From NCBI GenBank assembly GCA_948999435.1, contig CARJCM010000037.1, forward strand, positions 1 to 13,195: a stretch of 13,195 bases of DNA, written 5' to 3'. Positions 12,836-13,195 of the stretch are shown here, piece after piece (the first letter of the stretch is position 1; every line of letters starts with the position of its first letter). The DNA is from an uncultured Bacilli bacterium. GTDB lineage: Bacteria > Bacillota_I > Bacilli_A > RF39 > UBA660. A model generated the notes under the pieces. That model searched no databases. It saw only the letters and a program-made list of their open reading frames with translations, and had not been told where the DNA came from. The translations under genes and the position numbers were made by a program.

Positions 12836-13195
12836 ATGAATGAAAAAACAAAAATAACATTAGTATTAGGAGGTATAGTACTATTAGTAATAGGGGCTGT
12901 ATCAGTAAGTTTTGCATTTTTATCTGTTACAAAAAAACAAGATATAGCTAACAACTTTACAAGTGGATGTTTAAATGTTTCTATAGAAAATGAAAGTAAT
13001 GCGATAACTTTAAGTAACACTTATCCAATAACAGATTTAGAAGGATTAGAAAGTACAGGTTATACTTTTACAATTAAAAATACATGCACAACAAGTAGTA
13101 AGTATCAAATAAATTTAGAAAGTTTAAATCAATCAATTAATACATTAGATACCCAATATATAAAAACATCATTATCAAGTGATATAATGGATAAT
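12836..13195 (+). CDS. SipW-class (TasA/camelysin-like) secreted protein, N-terminal part (cut by window edge)
   Basis: 120 codons are visible, with no stop before the window end. The protein begins MNEKTKITLV and has a hydrophobic segment (about 8-28). Next is AFLSVTKKQDIANNFTSGCLNVSI, matching the signal-peptide style of SipW-dependent fibre proteins (hydrophobic core, then AxF/AYLT-like, then a short linker to an N-x-F-x-x-G-L-V segment). The rest is Ser/Thr/Asn-rich and beta-like, as in TasA/camelysin surface proteins. Two cysteines (45 and 84) could form a disulfide. AGGTGG lies eight bases before the ATG. It is preceded by two repeat-bearing promoter-like sites. No sipW homologue is in the window. 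Role in matrix or surface fibres is inferred from the signal class alone. Confidence 0.75.
   Translation, partial: MNEKTKITLVLGGIVLLVIGAVSVSFAFLSVTKKQDIANNFTSGCLNVSIENESNAITLSNTYPITDLEGLESTGYTFTIKNTCTTSSKYQINLESLNQSINTLDTQYIKTSLSSDIMDN

Noticed and set aside
1..13195. CRISPR array, insertion sequence or prophage
   Set aside because: No regularly spaced repeats, transposase or integrase-like ORF, or phage structural gene was seen on either strand.

Overview
The window is very AT-rich chromosomal DNA from a low-GC Bacillota-type bacterium. The evidence is dense coding on both strands, Gram-positive ribosome binding sites, Bacillus-like sigma-A promoters, U-tract terminators, a tRNA with encoded CCA, a GerA-type spore germinant receptor operon, and the rpsB-tsf pair. 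Codon use, the many short membrane-anchored proteins and the SipW-class surface protein at the right end fit an uncultured gut Bacilli lineage (Erysipelotrichia or relatives of Mollicutes). This placement is inferred. UGA is read as a stop here: gerAA and gerAC both end in UGA within ATGA overlaps, and Trp is always UGG.

Layout. (1) Positions 1-2699, minus strand: a GerA operon in the order gerAA-gerAC-gerAB, with 4-base overlaps and gerAB cut by the window edge. (2) 2775-2943: promoter, tRNA-Ser(GCU) and terminator. (3) 2968-3687: a possible 40-residue ORF, a membrane-anchored XRE-type regulator, and convergent yidD. The regulator's terminator lies inside the yidD 3' end. (4) 3695-6315: an island of two paralogous membrane-anchored transglutaminase/papain-fold proteins with a 98-residue orphan protein between them, each with its own promoter. 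The second paralog is interrupted by a UGA, after which 45 further codons still match the first paralog. (5) 6341-8408: rpsB-tsf, with a palindrome at the promoter, a structured leader RNA, and an S2 protein carrying a C-terminal tail that ends in a Rho-N/SAP-like module. (6) 8438-9444: two unrecognised proteins, one with a four-cysteine zinc-ribbon pattern. (7) 9467-12616: an operon of a cysteine-less thioredoxin-like membrane protein, a membrane-anchored DUF3298-like protein, frr and an AI-2E-family transporter. pyrH, normally between tsf and frr, is absent. (8) 12617-13195: a regulatory region with two inverted repeats, then the start of a SipW-class (TasA/camelysin-like) secreted protein.

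The best candidate for something undescribed is the transglutaminase-fold pair with its small partner at 3748-6315. Both copies keep Cys, His and Asp at the positions expected for the catalytic triad, share an N-terminal membrane hairpin, and sit together with an orphan small protein. The in-frame UGA in the second copy is either a fresh pseudogenising mutation, a readthrough site or an assembly error. The S2 tail and the cysteine-less thioredoxin are the next most unusual items.
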